Part shown: positions 1-9,366 of the stretch, in pieces
How the letters are laid out: each line of letters begins with the position of its first letter
How positions within the stretch are numbered: the first letter of the stretch is position 1
Made by a program: the position numbers and the translations under genes
The notes under the pieces: generated by a model
Database searches by the model: none
Seen by the model: only the letters and a program-made list of their open reading frames with translations
Told to the model about the DNA's origin: nothing
From: Rhodospirillaceae bacterium
GTDB lineage: Bacteria; Pseudomonadota; Alphaproteobacteria; Thalassobaculales; Thalassobaculaceae
Direction: 5' to 3'
Assembly (NCBI GenBank): GCA_018401495.1
Contig: JAGYJX010000006.1
Location: forward strand, 186,001-250,000
Length of the DNA: 64,000 nt

Positions 1-992
1 GCCGCAGCGCGACCTGGTTGCCGAGCGCCGCCCGGGTATCGGCGATCGCACTTCTCGGGATCGATGAACAGCTCGACCGCCCCGTCGCGCGCCACCGTGG
101 CGTAGCACAGCGGCAGCGGCGTGTAGGGCACGTCGCAGCCGCGGATGTTGAGCAGCCAGGCGATCGATTCCGGCTGGTTCAGGACCGCGACGCCGACGTC
201 GCGGCGGTCCAGGGTCTCGGCGACCAGCGCGCGCTTGGCGGCGCCGTCGAGGCCGGTCAGGTCGGCCGCGAGCACCTCGACCCGCCCGAGCGGCGCCGGC
301 GGCCGGCCCTCCCAGACGCCGTCGACCGGGTTGGGGTCGAGGGCGACCAGGGTGCCGCCGGCACGGCGCACCGCGTCGCGGATCCGGCCCACCCCGGTCA
401 CCGAGTGCAGCTTCGGATCATACCCGAGCCGGCGGCCGGCCAGGTGCTCGGCGATGTAGTCGGCCGGCGGGGTGCGCACCAGGTGGCGGATCTCCCAGCG
501 GGCGCCGTCGACCTGCTGGCCGGCCTGCAGGGTGTAGCGACCGTCGACGAACAGCGCCGCCCGGTCGGCGAGCACCACGGCGACGCCGGCCGAGCCGGTG
601 AATCCGGTCAGCCAGGCCAGCCGTTCGGCGCCGAGCGGCAAATGCTCGCCCATGTGCTCGTCGGCGCGCGGCAGCACGAAGCCGTCGACATGCGCCGCCG
701 CCAGGGCGGCGCGCAGCCGGTCCAGCCGGTCGCCGTCCGGCCGGGGCGGGGCCGGTCGCAGGGCGTCGCGCAGCGCGGTCAATGTGGCCGCCAACGCGGC
801 GTCGGCGCGCGGCGCGACCAGCGAGATCCAGGCGTCCTCGGGATAGGAGGCCGGCGAGGCGGCGATCCGCGCCAGGCGCGCCCGCAGGTCGGCCGGCGTC
901 CCGTCGATCCCGGCGGCGGCGATCAGACGGGCGAGGCTGCCGTCATCGGTTGGAACCGGGGCGCCCGGGGCTGAGGTCGCGTCGGCGGTCAT
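1..992 (-). CDS. Xaa-Pro aminopeptidase (M24B), 3' end outside window, frameshifted
   Basis: Cytosolic metallopeptidase that would release an N-terminal residue preceding proline. The reverse-strand translation from ATG at 992 gives the creatinase-like N-terminal domains of the long aminopeptidase P family: RADEHMGEHLP at about residue 107, then LTGFTGSAGVAVV and FVDGRYTLQA, followed by DPNPVDGVWEGRP and LLNIRGCDVPYTPLPL. The metal-binding C-terminal domain lies beyond base 1. Near base 51 the frame shifts: after FIDPEK the expected continuation AIADTRAALGNQVALR is found one base away, so there is an apparent one-base insertion. The family assignment is firm. Activity cannot be judged because the catalytic half is missing. 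Confidence 0.88.
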   Translation of the reverse strand, partial: MTADATSAPGAPVPTDDGSLARLIAAAGIDGTPADLRARLARIAASPASYPEDAWISLVAPRADAALAATLTALRDALRPAPPRPDGDRLDRLRAALAAAHVDGFVLPRADEHMGEHLPLGAERLAWLTGFTGSAGVAVVLADRAALFVDGRYTLQAGQQVDGARWEIRHLVRTPPADYIAEHLAGRRLGYDPKLHSVTGVGRIRDAVRRAGGTLVALDPNPVDGVWEGRPPAPLGRVEVLAADLTGLDGAAKRALVAETLDRRDVGVAVLNQPESIAWLLNIRGCDVPYTPLPLCYATVARDGAVELFIDPEKCDRRYPGGARQPGRAA

Positions 993-1136
993 GAGCGGCT
1001 CTCCGAGAGTGGTGGGAGGATTCGACCCGCCCGCGATGTCGAGTCAAGCCCAGGGAGGGTCGATTTCCGGCTCGACGGCGATCCGGGCGCGGGCGCACAG
1101 TCGAGCGTCGCACCGATCGGCCATTGGGAGCGCATC

Positions 1137-2700
1137 ATGACGGAAGCCGCGCCGGAATCAGAGAGCGAGGGGCGTGGCGGTCGGCGCGCGGCCCGGCGCG
1201 CCCGGCGCGAGGGCGGCGGCCGGATCGAGCAGCCGCCGTTCCGGCGGATCTTCAACCCCTACACCCCGACCCGCGCCGTCAGCGACGACGAGCTGGAGGC
1301 GATCCATCTCGCTTCGCTGACCGTCCTGGAGGAGATCGGCATCGACTTCCTGCTGCCGGAGGCGCGCGAGCGACTGAAGGCGGCCGGCGCCGATGTCCAG
1401 GGCGAGCGGGTGCGCTTCGACCGGGCGATGATCGAGGAACGGATCCGGACGATCCCGTCCTCGTTCACCCTGCACGCCCGCAACCCCGAGCGGAGCGTCG
1501 GGGTCGGCGGCAACGAGATCGTGGTCTGCCAGGTCGCCAGCACGCCCAACGTGTCGGACCTCGCCGGCGGCCGGCGGGTCGGCAACCGCCGGGACTTCCA
1601 GAACCTGATCAAGCTCGGCCACCAGCTCAACGCCATCCACACCTTCGGCGGCTACCCGGTCGAGCCGGTCGACATCCACGCCTCGATCCGTCACCTGGAG
1701 GCGCTGCGCGACATCGTCACCCTGTCCGACAAGGCGATCCACGCCTACTCGCTGGGGCGCGAGCGCATCGAGGACGGCATCGAGATCATCCGCATCGCCC
1801 GCGGCGTCAGCCGCGAGCAGCTGGAGCGCGAGCCGAGCCTGTTCTCGATCATCAACTCGTCGTCGCCGCTGCGCCTCGACTACCCGATGCTGCAGGGCAT
1901 CGTCACCATGGCCGAGGCCGGCCAGCCGACCGTCATCACGCCGTTCACGCTCGCCGGCGCCATGGCGCCGGTGACGATCGCCGGCGCCCTGGTGCTGCAG
2001 AACGCCGAGGCGCTGGCCGGGCTGGCGTTCACCCAGGTGGTCCGTCCCGGCGCCCCGGCCGCCTATGGCGGCTTCACCTCGAACGTCGACATGAAGTCGG
2101 GCGCGCCGGCCTTCGGGACCCCGGAATACATGAAGGCGGCGCTGGTCGGCGGCCAGCTGGCGCGCCGCTACGACATCCCCTACCGGTCCTCCAACGCCAA
2201 CGCCGCCAACGTCCCGGACGCCCAGTCGGCGTGGGAGAGCATCTTCTCGCTGTGGGGGGCGGTGATGGGCGGCGTGCACATCCTCAAGCACGCCTGCGGC
2301 TGGATGGAGGGCGGGCTGTGCGCCTCCTTCGAGAAGATGGTCATGGACGCCGACACCATCGGCATGCTGGCCGAGTTCCTCACACCGCTGGTGGTCGACG
2401 ACGACACCCTGGCGCTGGAGGCGATCCGCGACGTCGGCCCCGGCGGCCACTTCTTCGGCACCGCCCACACCCAGGCGCGCTTCAAGACCGCGTTCTTCTC
2501 GCCGATGGTCTCGGACTGGCGGAACTTCGAGAGCTGGCAGGAAGCCGGCTCCCCCGACGCCCTGACCCGCGCGGCCGAGCTGTCCAACCGCCTGCTGGCG
2601 GAATGGGAGGCGCCGCCGATGGACCCGGCGATCCGCGAGGAGCTGGACGCGTTCGTGGCCGAAGCGCATCGAGGAGGGCGGGGCGCCGACGGATTTCTGA
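1137..2700 (+). CDS. Trimethylamine methyltransferase (MttB) family protein, non-pyrrolysine type, frameshift at 3' end
   Basis: MttB-superfamily enzymes move a methyl group from a quaternary or tertiary amine onto a corrinoid protein. ATG at 1137 follows a gggag ribosome site. The body matches the family from FRRIFNPYTPTRAVSDDE (about residue 36) through LEEIGIDFL, NPERSVGVGGNE and KHACGWMEGGL to the family-typical ending EEGGAPTDF then TGA at 2698-2700. That ending is reached only by dropping one base near 2661; as written, the frame reads on to 2882 through an intergenic palindrome. Repaired length is about 520 aa, normal for the family. No in-frame amber codon is present, so it belongs with non-pyrrolysine relatives such as glycine betaine methyltransferases. 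The substrate is not determinable here. The gene downstream is a DMGDH-like oxidase; no corrinoid-protein gene is seen nearby. Confidence 0.87.
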
Positions 2701-2728
2701 GGGAGGGGCGCTGCCACTCTCCTCCCCC

Positions 2729-2828
2729 TATCGCCCTGAGGTGCTCCGCGCGAGCGGAGCCACGAAGGGCTGCCCAAGCTGCTGCCGGCCCTTCGTGGCC
2801 GCGCGTTGCGCGGCACCTCAGGGCGATA
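2729..2828. repeat. 100-bp intergenic inverted repeat (alphaproteobacterial palindrome)
   Basis: The outer arms are 16 bp and perfectly complementary (2729-2744, tatcgccctgaggtgc, with 2813-2828). An inner pair, ccacgaagggc at 2760-2770 and gcccttcgtgg at 2788-2798, extends the structure. It lies in the 346-bp gap between mttB-like and the DMGDH-like gene. Palindromes with CCCTGAGGTGC arms are a familiar dispersed intergenic repeat in alphaproteobacteria. It could also fold in RNA as an attenuating or terminating hairpin, though no T-run follows. The rest of the gap (2829-3046) shows nothing I recognise apart from a gggagg ribosome site before 3047. Confidence 0.85.
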
Positions 2829-3046
2829 GAAGGATCGCTGCTCGGCCGGTTTGGCTACCGAGGTAGGCCACGCTCTGCGTAAAGGAAATCGGCGCAGGGC
2901 GAAACTGCCCCGTACCAGGGGGCTTCCGCTCCGCCTGCGCGATCCGTGCCCACCCCGTCGCAATCCGGCCAGCAAGCGACGCCCCCTGAGCACGTTGCGC
3001 TCCGCGCCGGTGCGAGGCTCGCCCTCTAGTCTCGGGGAGGTCCGGC

Positions 3047-5464
3047 ATGAAATCCCAAGCGCGCGTGGTGGTGATCGGCGGCGGCGTGGTCGGGTGCTCG
3101 GTGCTCTACCACCTCACCAAGCTGGGCTGGACCGACGTCATGCTGATCGAGCGCTCCGAGCTGACCTCGGGCTCGACCTGGCACGCCGCCGGCGGCATGC
3201 ACACCCTCAACGCCGACCCCAACGTCGCCAAGCTGCAGGACTACACGATCCGGCTGTACCAGGAGATCGAGGCGATCTCCGGCCAGTCCTGCGGCGTGCA
3301 CATGACCGGCGGCTTCATGCTGGCGGCCGACAAGGACCGGCTCGACTACCTCAAGACCGCGCGCGCCAAGGCCCGGGTGCTCGGCATGGACACCGAGCTG
3401 GTCGGCATGGACGAGGTTGGCCGCGAACACCCGCTGATCGACACCAGCCACTTCCTCGGCGCGCTGTGGGACCCGAACGAGGGCCACGTCGACCCCTCCG
3501 GCGTCACCCACGCCTACGCCAAGGCGGCCCGCCTGCAAGGGGCCGAGATCGTGCTGCGCAACCCGGTCAAGGAGCTGATCGCCACCGCCGACGGCCACTG
3601 GAAGGTGGTCACCGAGCAGGGCACGGTCGACGCCGAGGTGGTGATCAACGCCGGCGGCCTGTGGGCGCGCGAGGTCGGCCGGATGGTCGGGATCGAGCTG
3701 CCGGTGCTGGCGATGGAGCACCACTACCTGATCACCGAGGAGATCCCGGAGATCGTCGCCTACAACAAGGAACGCGGCAAGGAGATGCCGCACGCCATCG
3801 ACTTCGCGGCCGAGCTGTACAGCCGCCAGGAAGGCCGCGGCATGGTGATCGGCACCTACGAGAAGGCCTGCGTGCCGTGGTCGCCGAAGGACACGCCGTG
3901 GGATTTCGGCCACGAGCTGCTGCAGCCGGATTTCGACCGCATCGGCCCGTCCCTGGACATGGCGTTCCGGCACTTCCCGCCGCTCGCCACCGCCGGCATC
4001 AAGCAGGCGATCAACGGCCCGTTCACCTTCGCGCCCGACGGCAACCCGCTGGTCGGGCCGGTGCCGGGCCTGCGGAACTTCTGGTGCGCCTGCGGCGTGA
4101 TGGCCGGGTTCAGCCAGGGCGGCGGCGTCGGCCTGATGCTGGCGCAGTGGCTGGTCGAGGGCGAGCCGGAGATGGACATCTTCGCCATGGACGTCGCCCG
4201 GTTCGGCGATTTCGCCAGCCGCGGCTACGCCCGCGCCAAGGTGCAGGAGAACTACAGCCGGCGGTTCAGCATCACCTTCCCGAACGAGGAACTGCCGGCG
4301 GCGCGGCCGCTGCGCACCACGCCGGCCTACGACCTGCTGAAATCGGCGGGCGCGGTGTTCGGCGCCGCCGTCGGGCTCGAGCACGCCCTTTGGTTCGCGC
4401 CGGCCGGCGAAAGCGCGGTCGAGACCCCGACCTTCCGGCGCTCCAACGCCTTTGGGCCGACCGCCGCCGAGGCCCGGGCGGTGCGCGAGGCCGTCGGCAT
4501 CCTCGAGATCGCCAACTTCGCCAAGCACGAGGTCGCGGGGCCGGGGGCCGAGGCGTTCCTCGACCGGGTGCTGGCGGGACGGCTGCCGCGGCTCGGCCGG
4601 ACCGCGCTGTCGCCGATGCTGGCCCCGAGCGGCCGGCTGCTGGGCGACCTGACGGTATCGCGGCTGGCCGACGACCGCTTCCTGATCGTCGGCTCGGCGG
4701 CCGCCCAGGAGGCGCACCAGCGCTGGTTCGCCGACCACGCGCCGGCCGCCGGCGTGAGCCTGCGCAACCGCACCCGCGAGCTGGCCGGGTTCGCGATCGC
4801 CGGGCCGCGATCCCGTGAGCTGCTGGCGCGCCTCACCGACGAGGACCTGTCGCGCGAGGGGTTCCCGTTCCTGGCGATCCGCCGCATGGACGTCGGCACA
4901 ACCAGCGCGCTGGTGGCGCGCATCTCCTACACCGGCGAGCTCGGCTACGAGATCTACGCGCCGCTCGACCACCAGCGGACGCTGCTGGTCGACCTGCTGG
5001 CGGCCGGCGAGGGGTTGGGTGTGCGGCTGTTCGGCGGCCGCGCGCTGAACGCGCTGCGGCTGGAGAAGGGCTTCGGCGCCTGGCTCCGGGAGTACGCGCC
5101 GGGCTACGGGCCGGTCGAGTCCGGGCTCGACCGCTTCATCGCCGACAAGCCGGGCTTCATCGGCCGCGACGCCTTCCTCGCGGCCCGCGACGCCGGGCCG
5201 GAGCGGCGCCTGGTGCTCTTGGAGGTGGACGCCACCGACGCCGACGCCTGGCGGGACGAGCCGGTCGACAGCGATGGCCGCACCGTCGGGTTCGTGACCT
5301 CCGGCGGCTATGGCCACACGATCGGCCGCAGTCTGGCGCTGGCCTATCTCGATGTCGGGTTCATGGAGGCGCCGCTCGACATCGAGATCCTGGGGGAGCG
5401 CCGCGCCGCCCGGGTTCTGGCGGAGCCGCCGGTCGATCCGGCGGGCGCCCGCATGCGCTCCTGA
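3047..5464 (+). CDS. Dimethylglycine/sarcosine dehydrogenase-like FAD oxidoreductase with GcvT domain
   Basis: Probable flavoprotein that oxidatively removes a methyl group from an N-methylated amino acid, passing the one-carbon unit to tetrahydrofolate. At the N terminus, VVVIGGGVVGCSVLYHL is the Rossmann dinucleotide motif. It is followed by TSGSTWHAAGG, the position where this family attaches FAD through histidine (about residue 48). The DAO-type oxidoreductase domain runs to about residue 370, then an FAO-M linker, then aminomethyltransferase GcvT domains at roughly 430-800 (for example RISYTGELGYEIY). At 805 aa it is the usual length for DMGDH/SDH homologues. It is co-oriented with the MttB homologue, so both could serve stepwise demethylation of a betaine-like compound. 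The exact substrate is inferred, not shown. Confidence 0.9.
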   Translation: MKSQARVVVIGGGVVGCSVLYHLTKLGWTDVMLIERSELTSGSTWHAAGGMHTLNADPNVAKLQDYTIRLYQEIEAISGQSCGVHMTGGFMLAADKDRLDYLKTARAKARVLGMDTELVGMDEVGREHPLIDTSHFLGALWDPNEGHVDPSGVTHAYAKAARLQGAEIVLRNPVKELIATADGHWKVVTEQGTVDAEVVINAGGLWAREVGRMVGIELPVLAMEHHYLITEEIPEIVAYNKERGKEMPHAIDFAAELYSRQEGRGMVIGTYEKACVPWSPKDTPWDFGHELLQPDFDRIGPSLDMAFRHFPPLATAGIKQAINGPFTFAPDGNPLVGPVPGLRNFWCACGVMAGFSQGGGVGLMLAQWLVEGEPEMDIFAMDVARFGDFASRGYARAKVQENYSRRFSITFPNEELPAARPLRTTPAYDLLKSAGAVFGAAVGLEHALWFAPAGESAVETPTFRRSNAFGPTAAEARAVREAVGILEIANFAKHEVAGPGAEAFLDRVLAGRLPRLGRTALSPMLAPSGRLLGDLTVSRLADDRFLIVGSAAAQEAHQRWFADHAPAAGVSLRNRTRELAGFAIAGPRSRELLARLTDEDLSREGFPFLAIRRMDVGTTSALVARISYTGELGYEIYAPLDHQRTLLVDLLAAGEGLGVRLFGGRALNALRLEKGFGAWLREYAPGYGPVESGLDRFIADKPGFIGRDAFLAARDAGPERRLVLLEVDATDADAWRDEPVDSDGRTVGFVTSGGYGHTIGRSLALAYLDVGFMEAPLDIEILGERRAARVLAEPPVDPAGARMRS

Positions 5465-5490
5465 TCGGCGGGCGTTCGCCCCGCCGCCGG

Positions 5491-5832
5491 TCAGGCGATG
5501 GCGCCGCCGGCGCGCAGGGCCTTCAGGTGCAGCGCGATCAGCCGCTTCTCGTCATCGTCCATGTCGGCGAACTTGCCGATGACCTCGCTCTCCGACGCCG
5601 CCACGGCGAAGGCGTTGACCTTGAAGGTCGGCGCGCTGTCGCCGTCGCCGAGCTTGATGGTGAAGAAGAATTTCTGGCCGTTGATGATGTTGCCGCCGCC
5701 GGGGTTCGGGATCCGCACGCCCTTGAGATGAAGCTCGCGGATCTCCAGCTCTTCCTCGCCGAAAATCGCGGCCCCGAACTTCGCGTCCTTGCGCCCGGCC
5801 GCTGCCGGCTTGGTCTTGCATTTTCCGAACAT
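5491..5832 (-). CDS. Small cytosolic protein, possibly PilZ-like
   Basis: I start at ATG 5832 (MFGKC), which has aggaag seven bases upstream; a longer in-frame start exists at 5880. The product is about 113 aa, with no signal peptide or membrane segment. The central stretch ELHLKGVRIPN...INGQKFFFTIKL followed by VNAFAVAASE and IGKFADMDDDEKRLIALHL has the strand order and C-terminal 'F..MD..' turn typical of PilZ domains. The arginine-rich c-di-GMP motif is not evident, so ligand binding is doubtful. It lies 134 bp downstream of the cyclase-like gene on the same strand and may belong to that unit. Function unknown. Confidence 0.6.
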   Translation of the reverse strand: MFGKCKTKPAAAGRKDAKFGAAIFGEEELEIRELHLKGVRIPNPGGGNIINGQKFFFTIKLGDGDSAPTFKVNAFAVAASESEVIGKFADMDDDEKRLIALHLKALRAGGAIA

Positions 5833-5966
5833 GTCTTCCTGCCGCATCGGCTGGGGCCGGGACCGGCCGCCTCGTCGCATAGTGAACGCAAGAACAACCG
5901 ATCACCCTAATTTTTAGTAAATGCCACGGAAAGCGCCAGCCGATTCTGCCGCGCCGGGCGTGGGAA

Positions 5967-7127
5967 TCAGGGCCGAAACAGACCCTGCAGCCTGGCGAGG
6001 TGCTTGACGTCGATACGGTACGCCGTGGTCTCGGCGTCGAACCCGACAAGCGACTCGGTGCCGAGGCCGATCGACAGGGTATCGCCCGACTCGAACTGGG
6101 CCTGCAGCATGACGTTGAAGGCCGGGTGCGCGAAGCCGTGCTTGTCGCGGATGGTGTAGCGATTGACGGTGTAGCGGCCGCCGGAAAGGTCGGCGCCGGT
6201 GATGAACGAGCGCACCGCGCCGATCGGCTCGCCCCCGAATTCCAGACCGTCGATCCGCCCGAACTCCGCGACGGCGCGGGACAGGAACAGCGGGGCGTCC
6301 AGGCTGTCGCGCGAGTTCCGCTCGACGGGTCGCTCGAAGGCCCCGACCAGCACCTGATGGGCCTCGGCCTTGCCGATCAGGCGAGCCAGCGCGATCGTGA
6401 CGTCGCCGACGATGTACTCGAAGCCGCGCGGCGTCTGCCCCTCGACCTGGTGGTAGGAGTAGTGGCTGCCGATCGAGAACACCGATCGGAGCACCGGAAC
6501 GAACCGGGTGCCGCCCTTCATCTGGGCGCGCTTGTTGTCCATCAGGATCAGCAGCAAGGCGAGGTAGGTGCGCAAATCGGCCTCGATGCCGGACCGGCGG
6601 TTCCAGACATAGAAGCCGTCACCGACCGTCGACCGCGCCAGCTCGACGTCCAGCCCGAGCGATTGCAGCCGCTTGTCGGCGCTGTTGATGGAATACTCGA
6701 GCGAGTTCAACTGGGCGACCTGCTCGATTGGTTCGGCCTTCGAGAAGCCGACGATGTCGAACAGCATGACCGCCCGGAACGGCGTTCGGGTGACCGAGTA
6801 GCGCCGCAGCACCCGGTCGATGGCGGCGGGTGGAAGCTGGCCCCCGCCCTTGCCGATGGGCACCCCGAGGTCGATCCGCGTGGGCCGTGTTCCGAACGCC
6901 TTGCAGAGGTCGAGGAAACCTTCCTCGTCGCGCAGCCTGTCCTTCCCGAAGGTGTGGGCAACCTCCTCGCCGACCTCGAAGGCCACGTAGGTCGGCACCA
7001 CGCACAGATAGACCGTCGAGCCGGCGTAGCTCCAGGCCACCACCATGTTGCGGCCCAGCCGCCAGACCGCGTTGACCGCGGCGTACAGCTCGCGCAGGGC
7101 GCCAGCGTGGCTGGACTCGGCGGTCAT
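5967..7127 (-). CDS. Class III nucleotidyl cyclase-like protein
   Basis: The 386-aa protein carries a recognisable cyclase homology domain at about residues 115-310. FRAVMLFDIVGFSK holds the first metal-binding aspartate (D124), and STVGDGFYVWN holds the second (D170). N-terminal residues 20-100 are unlike a known sensor; residues 27-50 are hydrophobic and could be a short membrane-associated segment. C-terminal residues 310-386 form a beta-rich region of unknown type. Product specificity (cAMP or cGMP) and activity cannot be read from the sequence. It starts 10 bp after the pentapeptide-repeat gene, so the two are very probably co-transcribed. Confidence 0.72.
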   Translation of the reverse strand: MTAESSHAGALRELYAAVNAVWRLGRNMVVAWSYAGSTVYLCVVPTYVAFEVGEEVAHTFGKDRLRDEEGFLDLCKAFGTRPTRIDLGVPIGKGGGQLPPAAIDRVLRRYSVTRTPFRAVMLFDIVGFSKAEPIEQVAQLNSLEYSINSADKRLQSLGLDVELARSTVGDGFYVWNRRSGIEADLRTYLALLLILMDNKRAQMKGGTRFVPVLRSVFSIGSHYSYHQVEGQTPRGFEYIVGDVTIALARLIGKAEAHQVLVGAFERPVERNSRDSLDAPLFLSRAVAEFGRIDGLEFGGEPIGAVRSFITGADLSGGRYTVNRYTIRDKHGFAHPAFNVMLQAQFESGDTLSIGLGTESLVGFDAETTAYRIDVKHLARLQGLFRP

Positions 7128-7137
7128 GGCTGGCGGG

Positions 7138-8380
7138 TCAGGTCTTCGACGACGCGATCTTGGCGCCGGTGAGGTCGCAGCCGTCGAGGATGGTCTTGAA
7201 CAGCACGGCGTCGGTCAGGTCGGCGGCGTTCAGGCGGGCGCCGTTGAGGTCGGCGCCCCTGAGGTCCGTGCGACGCAACAGGGCGTCCCGCAGGTTGGTG
7301 GCGTAGGATCGGTCGCCGGACAGCAGCGGGCCGAGCTTGGCGTCCCGCAGGTCGGCTCCGTTCAGCCGCGCCCCCTCCAGGTTGGCGCCGCGCAGGTCGG
7401 CGCCCTTCAGCGCGCAGCCGCGCAGGTCGGCGCCCTTGAGCCGCGCCCCGACCAGCGTGGCGCGCGTGAGGTCGAGCCCGATGAACACCGTGCCCTCCGC
7501 CGACAGACCGGGCAACGCCGCGTCCCGCAGGCTCGGCGCGCCGCGCAGGTCGACGTCGTCGAGCACCAGCGGCGCCCCTTCGGTACCGCCCGAGGACACC
7601 CAGCGCATGTGGTCGACGATCCCGTCGGCCAAGGCCGGCTCAAGGTCCCGGAAGCTGCGCCCGCGCGGCTTGTCGGTCAGCACCGTCGAGAGGTCGCAGC
7701 CGTCCAGCGACGACCGTCTCGATCGAGGCGTTGCCGAACACCGTGAACGCCAGGTTGGCGCCGGTGAAGTCGGCGTGGTCCAGGCGCGCGCCGTCCAGGC
7801 GGGCGCCGGCCAGGGTGGCGCCGCGCAGGTTCGCCCGGGTGAGGATCGCGCCCTGCAGGTCGGCGTCGGTGAAGTCGGTGTGGGTCGCCACGACCGCCGT
7901 CAGGTCGGCCTCGCGGAGGTTGGCGCCGGACAGGTCGGCCTGCTCCAGGTGGGTCGGGCCGAGCTTCATGGTGATGGCGGTCAGGTTGCCGCCCTTGGCG
8001 CGGCGGGTGATCGAGCCGTCACGGAAGTCGGCCCGGTGCAGGTTGGCGTTGCGCAGCCGGGCGCCGCGCAGGGTGGCGCCGCGCAGGTCGGCCCCGACCA
8101 TCCGGGCGCCCTCGAGGTTGGCCTCCGACAGGTTGGCTCCGAACATCAGCGCGCCGTCGAGCACGCAGTCGGACAGGTCGGCGTCCGACAGGTTCGCTCC
8201 GGTGAGATCGGCATCCTTCAGGTTGCCGCCGGTCAGCAGCATGCCGGACAGGTCGTGATGCACGAGCTGCGCGCGCAGGCCTCCCGGACGTCCCAGGAGG
8301 AAGTCCTGGTGCGTCTTCATGATCCCGGCCAGCTCGATATGCGACAGACGGCGCAGCTTCTTCGGAGTCTTTCCGGTCAT
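7138..8380 (-). CDS. Pentapeptide-repeat protein, split by a frameshift
   Basis: This is a beta-helix protein built from A(D/N)LXX pentapeptides, many in the form ADLSGANLREADL. The start is ATG 8380 and the N-terminal 50 residues are non-repetitive (MTGKTPKKLRRLSHIELAG). Two repeat blocks are seen, at about residues 50-220 and 270-405, separated by a spacer. As given, the frame ends early. One surplus base near 7707-7711 (after ASIETVV) restores continuity into LDGCDLSTVLTDKPRGRS and gives a 413-aa product ending at 7138. Related proteins act as DNA mimics, as adaptors or in unknown roles, so no function is assigned. It heads a probable operon with the cyclase-like gene 10 bp downstream. Confidence 0.85.
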
Positions 8381-8540
8381 GGCAGCCCCACACTCCCCTA
8401 ACCGCTAGGGTGCGATGATACCGCCGATGCCAGGTTCGGCCAACGAATCCTCGGCCCGGCGCGGCGGACCGCAGGCGTGTCGACTTCACGGAATTCGGCT
8501 AGTATGAACAGGGAGCGCCTGAGAGAAGAGGAGAGCGACG

Positions 8541-9351
8541 ATGAAACACGTCTTCCTGCCTTTCGGACTCGACGGCGTCGACAAGGCGCCGCTGGAGGTC
8601 GCGGCGCACTTGGCCGAGCACTACGACGGCCGCGCGATTGCGATGTTCTACCCGCGCCCCGTCGAGAGCCCGCTCGTCGACCCGATGGGGGTGGGCATCA
8701 TCGATTACGCCGACCAGGGTCCCGATCTGGCGCGCGAGGCGGACACGGCGCTGGCCACGATGCGAGCGCGGATTCAGGGTCTGGGCGCCGGCGCCGAGCG
8801 CGTGATGCTCCACGATCAGCCGCTCAAGGCGCGCTTCGGCATCGGTGAACAGGCACGGCTGTTCGACCTGACGGTGGTCGGCAAGGCCGAGGAAACCGAC
8901 TGGCGCGCGGTCTTCGAGACCGCGCTGTTCGAAGGTGGCCGACCGGTCATGCTGGTACCCACCGGCTGGACCCGGCCATCCGGCGACACCGTCGGGGTGG
9001 CCTGGAACCGCAGCACCGAGACCGCCCGACTGATCGGTCAGTCGCTCCCGGTGCTGCGCGCAGCCAAGCGCGCCGTGGTGATCGAGATCGAGGGCTGGGC
9101 GATGCCCGGCCCGGACGGCACCGCGCTGGTCAACTACCTGAAGCTGCACGGCGTCGCCGCCGAATCTGGTACAGGCGCCGCGATCGATGCGCGGCCCCGG
9201 GCTGGACGTTCTCGACCAGGCCGAGGCGGCCGGCATCGACCTGCTGCTGAAGGGCGCCTACACCCAGAGCCGGCTGAGGCAGATGATCTTCGGCGGCGCC
9301 ACCAGCGACATCATTGCCGACGCCACCATGCCGGTCGTGTTCGCGCACTGA
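8541..9351 (+). CDS. Universal stress protein, frameshifted
   Basis: Cytosolic UspA-family protein of the tandem-domain alphaproteobacterial type (about 269 aa after repair). Start ATG 8541 is preceded by gaagaggagag. The N-terminal domain starts MKHVFLPFGLDGVDKAPLEV. The second domain contains VGVAWNRSTETARLI and ends LLLKGAYTQSRLRQMIFGGA...ATMPVVFAH, matching the family C-terminal ATP-binding loop region. As written, the frame is lost near 9167 (cgaatctggta); removing one base restores this C terminus and a TGA at 9349-9351. Only 15 bp separate it from the acyltransferase gene downstream, which suggests co-transcription. Confidence 0.85.
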
Positions 9352-9366
9352 CGACGGAGATACCCG

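Noticed and set aside
1137..2700. Pyrrolysine-containing MttB
   Set aside because: No in-frame amber codon was found, so it is not the pyrrolysine type.
2701..2882. C-terminal extension of the MttB homologue
   Set aside because: It results from a frameshift near 2661 and translates an intergenic palindrome; the family ending EEGGAPTDF lies in the other frame.
3026..5317. 763-aa open frame on the minus strand
   Set aside because: It is antisense to the DMGDH-like gene, with compositionally biased translation (R/A/G/H-rich) and no domain; typical of high-GC shadow frames.
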